From NCBI GenBank assembly GCA_015065805.1, contig SVPN01000002.1, forward strand, positions 23,783 through 87,782: a DNA stretch of 64,000 nucleotides. Reading direction: 5' to 3'. Positions 60,629 through 64,000 of the stretch are shown here, one piece after another (within the stretch, counting starts at the first letter, position 1; each line of letters begins with the position of its first letter). The stretch comes from Oscillospiraceae bacterium. Its GTDB lineage: Bacteria > Bacillota > Clostridia > Oscillospirales > Acutalibacteraceae. Below the pieces are notes generated by a model. That model had not been told where the DNA came from. It ran no database searches and worked only from the letters and a program-made list of their open reading frames with translations. A program made the position numbers and the translations under genes.

Positions 60629-61393
60629 ATGATGGAAGCGGTTTTTCGGGAAACCAAACGAGAAATCACCTTTTTTAACACCGTTCAGCTGGACTATCCC
60701 GCTCACATTCACGAGGATGTGGAGCTGGTCTATATCAAAAAAGGCACGGCGGTCGCCTATTGCGACGGCACACGCTATATGCTCAGGGAAAATTCCTTTT
60801 TCATCGCGTTTCCCAACCAGGTGCACCACTATGTGGACAGCAGCAACGGCGAATACATTCTGCTCATTGTCAAGCCGACGAGCCACGACCTGCTGTTTCA
60901 GGGACGTCCGCTGATGAGCGCGTGCGAGGACCCCGACGAGCATACGGTGACGCTGTTCAAAATGGCGCTGGACGAATATGAGACGGACGGGCACACACCC
61001 GTCGTGGAAGCGTGTCTCACCGCCTTTTTCGAAAAGCTGTTCACCTTTTACCGCATCGAAAAAAGCAACACCACCAACAGCACCGTCGCCCGCATCCTGC
61101 AATATTGCAGTGAGCATTACCGCGAGGATATCGGCATCACCGATATCGCAAACGCCCTGCACATCAGCAAAAGCGCCGTCTCGCACATCTTCAGCGGACG
61201 GCTGGGCATCAGCTTTTCCGAGCATATTCACACCCTGCGCCTCAACGATGCCGTGCGCCTGCTGAAAACAGGACAGTATTCGGTCACCGAAGTCGCGCAG
61301 ATGGCGGGCTTCCCCACCATCCGCACCTTCAACCGCGTCTTCCGCGACCAATACGGGATGTCCCCCTCGGCATTCCGCAAGGAGGCAAACTGA
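60629..61393 (+). CDS. AraC family transcriptional regulator
   Basis: 254 aa. N-terminal cupin ligand-binding domain (PAHIHEDVELVYIKKGTA, FFIAFPNQVHHYV). C-terminal double helix-turn-helix (about 155-254) with EDIGITDIANALHISKSAVSHIF and QYSVTEVAQMAGFPTIRTFNRVFRDQYGMSPSAFRKE, typical of sugar-responsive AraC proteins. It shares its promoter region with the GH25-C39 operon and stands before nahK, so it likely controls both in response to a sugar; inference from position. ATG 60629 follows AGGAGGTG (a second ATG is next to it). Confidence 0.9.
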   Translation: MMEAVFRETKREITFFNTVQLDYPAHIHEDVELVYIKKGTAVAYCDGTRYMLRENSFFIAFPNQVHHYVDSSNGEYILLIVKPTSHDLLFQGRPLMSACEDPDEHTVTLFKMALDEYETDGHTPVVEACLTAFFEKLFTFYRIEKSNTTNSTVARILQYCSEHYREDIGITDIANALHISKSAVSHIFSGRLGISFSEHIHTLRLNDAVRLLKTGQYSVTEVAQMAGFPTIRTFNRVFRDQYGMSPSAFRKEAN

Positions 61394-61483
61394 CCGATTC
61401 TGCAAATCTATGGGCGGGTTTGCCCTTTTCTTTGCACGCCGTTGTGTGCTACACTTTTAAAAAAGCTTCAGGAGGTTTTCGCT

Positions 61484-62608
61484 ATGTTTATCCCCGAAAA
61501 CGATGCCATTCTCAACGAGGTGCTTGCCGCCTACACCTTCCCCGAGACGCTCGTCGGCGCGGTGCGCTACGGACAGGGTCATATCAATGACACCTTCTGC
61601 GTGCTGTGTCAGCCCAAGGAGGGCGACTGCATCCGCTTTATCCTGCAGGGACTCAGCCGTGCCGCTTTTCCCCATCCCGAGGAGCTGATGGAGAATTTCA
61701 TCGGCGTGACCTCCTATCTGCGCGAGCGCATTTCGGAAAACGGCGGCGATCCCGCCCGCGAGACGCTCAGCCTTGTGAACACGACGGACGGCAAGCCGTT
61801 TTACACCGATTCCAACGGCAAGGTGTGGCGTCTGACCCCGTTTATCGAGGGCACGGATTGCTTCCAGTCGGCAACGCCCGCCCTGTTTGAAGCCTCCGCG
61901 CGCGCATTCGGCCGCTTCCAGTATCAGCTGCGCGATTTCCCCGCCGCCACGCTTCACGAGCCGATCGTCAACTTCCACAACACCGAAGACCGCCTGCAAA
62001 AATTCCTTGCCGCCCTCGAAGCGGACAAGCACGACCGTGCCAAGGATGTGCAGGCAGAGATCGACTTTGTGCTGGCGCGCAAGGCGGATTGCTCGGTGGC
62101 GATGCAGGCACTGCGCGACGGCATCCTGCCGCTTCGCGTCACCCACAACGACACCAAGCTCAACAACATCCTCATCGACCGCCGGACGGGTGAGGGCATC
62201 TGCGTCATCGACCTCGACACCACGATGCCCGGTCTGTCCATCAACGATTTCGGCGATTCCATCCGCTTCGGCGCCAACCACTCCAAGGAGGACGAAAAAG
62301 ACCTCTCGAAAGTCAACTTCGACATCGGGCTGTACGAGGCATATACCCGCGGCTTCCTCGAGGGTGCCAACGGCGGTCTGACAGCGGCGGAACTTGACTA
62401 CCTGCCGTGGGGTGCGCGCCTGATGACGCTCGAATGCGGCATCCGCTTCCTGACCGATTATTTGGACGGCGATCACTACTTCCGCACCCATTATGAGGGA
62501 CAGAATCTCGACCGTTGCCGCACGCAGTTCAAGCTCGTATCCGATATGGAAGCGCAGTTTGAGCAGATGAAGGCGATTGTCGCAAAATATGCAGGTGATG
62601 CGCAATGA
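61484..62608 (+). CDS. nahK: N-acetylhexosamine 1-kinase (NahK-like)
   Basis: 374 aa kinase of the aminoglycoside phosphotransferase fold. GQGHINDTF (nucleotide loop), RVTHNDTKLNNILID (catalytic HxD..N), CVIDLDTTMPG (metal DxD), DFGDSIRFGA and EDEKDLSKVNFD closely follow Bifidobacterium NahK, which phosphorylates GlcNAc and GalNAc at C1 in the use of mucin and milk glycans. That would use sugars freed by the GH20 enzyme and by wall or mucin breakdown. No lacto-N-biose phosphorylase or lnp partners are in the window. AGGAGG lies 9 nt before the start; it overlaps the next gene by 4 bp. Confidence 0.88.
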   Translation: MFIPENDAILNEVLAAYTFPETLVGAVRYGQGHINDTFCVLCQPKEGDCIRFILQGLSRAAFPHPEELMENFIGVTSYLRERISENGGDPARETLSLVNTTDGKPFYTDSNGKVWRLTPFIEGTDCFQSATPALFEASARAFGRFQYQLRDFPAATLHEPIVNFHNTEDRLQKFLAALEADKHDRAKDVQAEIDFVLARKADCSVAMQALRDGILPLRVTHNDTKLNNILIDRRTGEGICVIDLDTTMPGLSINDFGDSIRFGANHSKEDEKDLSKVNFDIGLYEAYTRGFLEGANGGLTAAELDYLPWGARLMTLECGIRFLTDYLDGDHYFRTHYEGQNLDRCRTQFKLVSDMEAQFEQMKAIVAKYAGDAQ

Positions 62609-63261
62609 AACGTGTACTGATCATCGGTGACTCCAATACCTGGGGCTACGATTACGACAGCTATACCCCCGAAACGGGCGTACAGAAGCGCTACGCCTTT
62701 GACGAACGCTGGCCGGGTATCGTGCAGAATCTCCTCGGCGAGGACTATCAGATCCTTGAGGACGCGCTCAACTCGCGCACCGTCATCGTGACCGATCCCC
62801 TGCTCCCGCACCGTCGCGGACTGGATGCACTGGAGGCGGATCTGGAGATCCACGCGCCGCTCGATTTAGTGATCATTCAGCTGGGTGCCAACGAATTCAA
62901 AACCATGTACGGACGCTCGGCGGGTGCCATCGCCTTCGGTATGGATGCGATGGTGCGTACCTGCCTTGTCCCGCGCTACGGTTATCCCGCACCCAAGGTT
63001 CTGCTCGTTGCCCCCGCACCCATCCATCCGCAGGCATCGCAGATGGCGCTCGGGTTTCACTACGCCGAGGGTGCGTACGAAAAAAGCCTTGCCATCGGGG
63101 ACGCGTACCGCGCCGTTGCCGAACGCCGCGACGTCGGCTTTTTAGACACCGCGATGCTCGGTTTCGAGCTGAACACCGTTGACGGCGTGCATTATTCCAA
63201 GCGCGATCACAAGGCACTTGCCCATACCGTTGCCCTGCGCATCCGCGAAATGTGTGAATAA
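62605..63261 (+). CDS. Small SGNH/GDSL hydrolase, cytoplasmic
   Basis: 218 aa. Block I LIIGDSNTWG (Ser10), block III LGANEFK and block V DGVHYSKRDH (Asp193, His196). There is no signal peptide, so unlike the large SGNH set it acts inside the cell, like single-domain esterases that deacetylate imported sugars or arylesterases. The ATG overlaps the nahK stop (ATGA), so coexpression with the N-acetylhexosamine kinase suggests removal of O-acyl groups from an amino sugar; this is inference. A terminator follows. Confidence 0.88.
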   Translation: MKRVLIIGDSNTWGYDYDSYTPETGVQKRYAFDERWPGIVQNLLGEDYQILEDALNSRTVIVTDPLLPHRRGLDALEADLEIHAPLDLVIIQLGANEFKTMYGRSAGAIAFGMDAMVRTCLVPRYGYPAPKVLLVAPAPIHPQASQMALGFHYAEGAYEKSLAIGDAYRAVAERRDVGFLDTAMLGFELNTVDGVHYSKRDHKALAHTVALRIREMCE

Positions 63262-63277
63262 AATACAAGATTCTCTC

Positions 63278-63316
63278 AAAACCTATCCGTCTTTTTGGTG
63301 AAAGCGGATAGGTTTT
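63278..63316 (+). terminator. Terminator after the araC-nahK-SGNH operon
   Basis: 12 bp stem AAAACCTATCCG..CGGATAGGTTTT followed by GTCGTTTTTT. Confidence 0.88.
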
Positions 63317-63328
63317 GTCGTTTTTTGC

Positions 63329-63357
63329 TTGACACGCCGCCGTATCTATGCTACACT
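63329..63357 (+). promoter_or_regulatory. Predicted promoter of the TerB-like gene
   Basis: TTGACA (63329-63334), 17 bp spacer, TACACT (63352-63357). Confidence 0.75.
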
Positions 63358-63395
63358 GATTGAAAGTCTTTATATTTTGAAAGGGGATTTTTATT

Positions 63396-63812
63396 ATGGC
63401 AAATATGAACGAACTTCTGCAGGAAATGGTAAACAAGGATTATGACGAGCTTGTGGAATTCGGCAAGATCGCGCTGTCGAAGCTGCTGCCGTATCTCAAG
63501 CAGCTCGACGAGGAGAACGACGGCTTCTTCCTGCTGACCTCCATCATCCTGAGCGCCATCGGTGCAGACGGCAAGCTGTCGGCACTGGAGAGACGTTTCC
63601 TCAAAGATGTTGTCGGTCTGAGCGACGAGGGCGTTGACAACCTCATCAAGCTGTACACCGCCAAATCGGAGGATCTCACCGACGCACTGTTTGACAGTGC
63701 CGCCTCTAACGATTTCCGCGGCGATCTGACGATGTTCATCCTGGCAATTATGGCTGTGGACGAGCACATCACCCGCGAGGAGACCGCGTTTATCAAAAAG
63801 CTGTTCGAGTAA
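63396..63812 (+). CDS. TerB-like helical protein
   Basis: 138 aa, all helical and acidic. SIILSAIGADGKLSALERRFLKDVVG and ILAIMAVDEHITREETAFIKKLF match the two Asp-containing repeats of the TerB (tellurite resistance/DjlA N-terminal) fold, which may bind metal. The first 45 residues add an amphipathic helix pair. No partner ter genes are nearby, so a tellurite role is not implied. GAAAGGGG precedes the ATG. Confidence 0.75.
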   Translation: MANMNELLQEMVNKDYDELVEFGKIALSKLLPYLKQLDEENDGFFLLTSIILSAIGADGKLSALERRFLKDVVGLSDEGVDNLIKLYTAKSEDLTDALFDSAASNDFRGDLTMFILAIMAVDEHITREETAFIKKLFE

Positions 63813-63826
63813 TAGCGTAACAGGAG

Positions 63827-63971
63827 ATATCCGAATCTGTTTTTTGACAGGATAGGATACCGACCTGCTTGCGTCATGCTCACTCAGCATACGAGAGTAT
63901 TCTTCGTTCGCCTTCCTTGCATCTCGATACCCTATCCTGCCAAAAAATCTCCGACCGCTGTATTCGGATGT
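63827..63971. repeat. Imperfect long inverted repeat after the TerB-like gene
   Basis: ATCCGAAT (63830-63837) pairs with ATTCGGAT (63963-63970); TTTTTTGACAGGATAGGATA (63841-63860) pairs, with two mismatches, with 63929-63948. The inner part has a short stem ATGCT..AGCAT. It may be a hairpin RNA, a terminator or a small mobile repeat. Nothing else is seen to the window end. Confidence 0.55.
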
Positions 63972-64000
63972 TTTGGCTTTTACAAGGCAGACGACGACGC

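Noticed and set aside
63396..63812. Tellurite resistance determinant
   Set aside because: Only the TerB-like fold is present; no terC, terD or terA relatives are adjacent.

Overview
The window is a 64 kb piece of a GC-rich clostridial chromosome, most likely from a gut Oscillospirales/Ruminococcaceae-type Firmicute. The evidence is HemZ, RqcP, a YmxH-type sporulation protein, RNase Y, a ClpE-like ATPase, ECF transporter genes, an Rnf complex subunit, strong AGGAGG ribosome binding sites and TTGCAA/TATACT promoters with a 17 bp spacer. Dockerin and cohesin modules on secreted proteins show that the organism builds cellulosome-like assemblies. No tRNA, rRNA, CRISPR array, transposase, integrase or prophage was seen.

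Layout. 1-1261: 5' part of rnfC (minus). 1419-1985: a GNAT acetyltransferase. 2346-12245 (minus): a seven-gene polycistron, in transcription order a GH20 hexosaminidase, four secreted SGNH esterases with N-terminal dockerins, one SGNH lipoprotein and a membrane protein. It starts at one good promoter that is followed by a palindromic operator candidate. 12408-13133: a small secreted cohesin-dockerin protein. 13236-19083 (minus): truA, a DUF5711-like protein, cvpA-like, pgsA, clpE-like. 19603-25277 (minus): ruvC, ruvA, ruvB, an rRNA methyltransferase, ecfA1, ecfA2, ecfT. 25468-29866 (plus): dinB, a GDPD phosphodiesterase, hemZ, a kinase. 29918-32179: zinc-ribbon protein, mazG, HU, rqcP, ymxH-like. 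32955-33902: ROK glucokinase. 34124-40031 (plus): CAP-domain lipoprotein, then DUF951, prfA, sua5, coaE, lytic transglycosylase and M18 peptidase genes. 40855-42426: rny with a long leader. 42894-46493: SNF2 helicase and a DUF1292 protein. 46554-47291: a second cohesin-dockerin protein. 47394-48491: ychF. 49509-52283: secA. 52492-55300: PHP phosphoesterase, TSCPD protein, MscS channel, metallophosphoesterase. 56070-60502 (minus): two secreted dockerin cell-wall enzymes (GH25 lysozyme and C39-like peptidase) that share an unknown C-terminal region. They are divergent from an AraC regulator, nahK (N-acetylhexosamine 1-kinase) and a small SGNH hydrolase. 63396-63812: a TerB-like protein.

How the genes fit together. 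The extracellular set (GH20-linked operon, two ScaC-like cohesin-dockerin adaptors, GH25 and C39 dockerin proteins, NahK) suggests a cell-surface assembly acting on N-acetylhexosamine-containing and probably O-acylated glycans such as mucin or peptidoglycan. That is inference from domain content. No scaffoldin or sortase lies in the window.

Non-coding content is the other striking part. Six intergenic islands (around 2.2, 19.3, 32.6, 40.4, 49.0 and 55.7 kb) and a short one between ruvA and ruvB are mosaics of short palindromic repeats. Their inner stems change sequence while keeping pairing. One island holds a 354 bp direct duplication with 6 mismatches. Another lies between the two halves of a perfect 23 bp inverted repeat that resembles a split bidirectional terminator.
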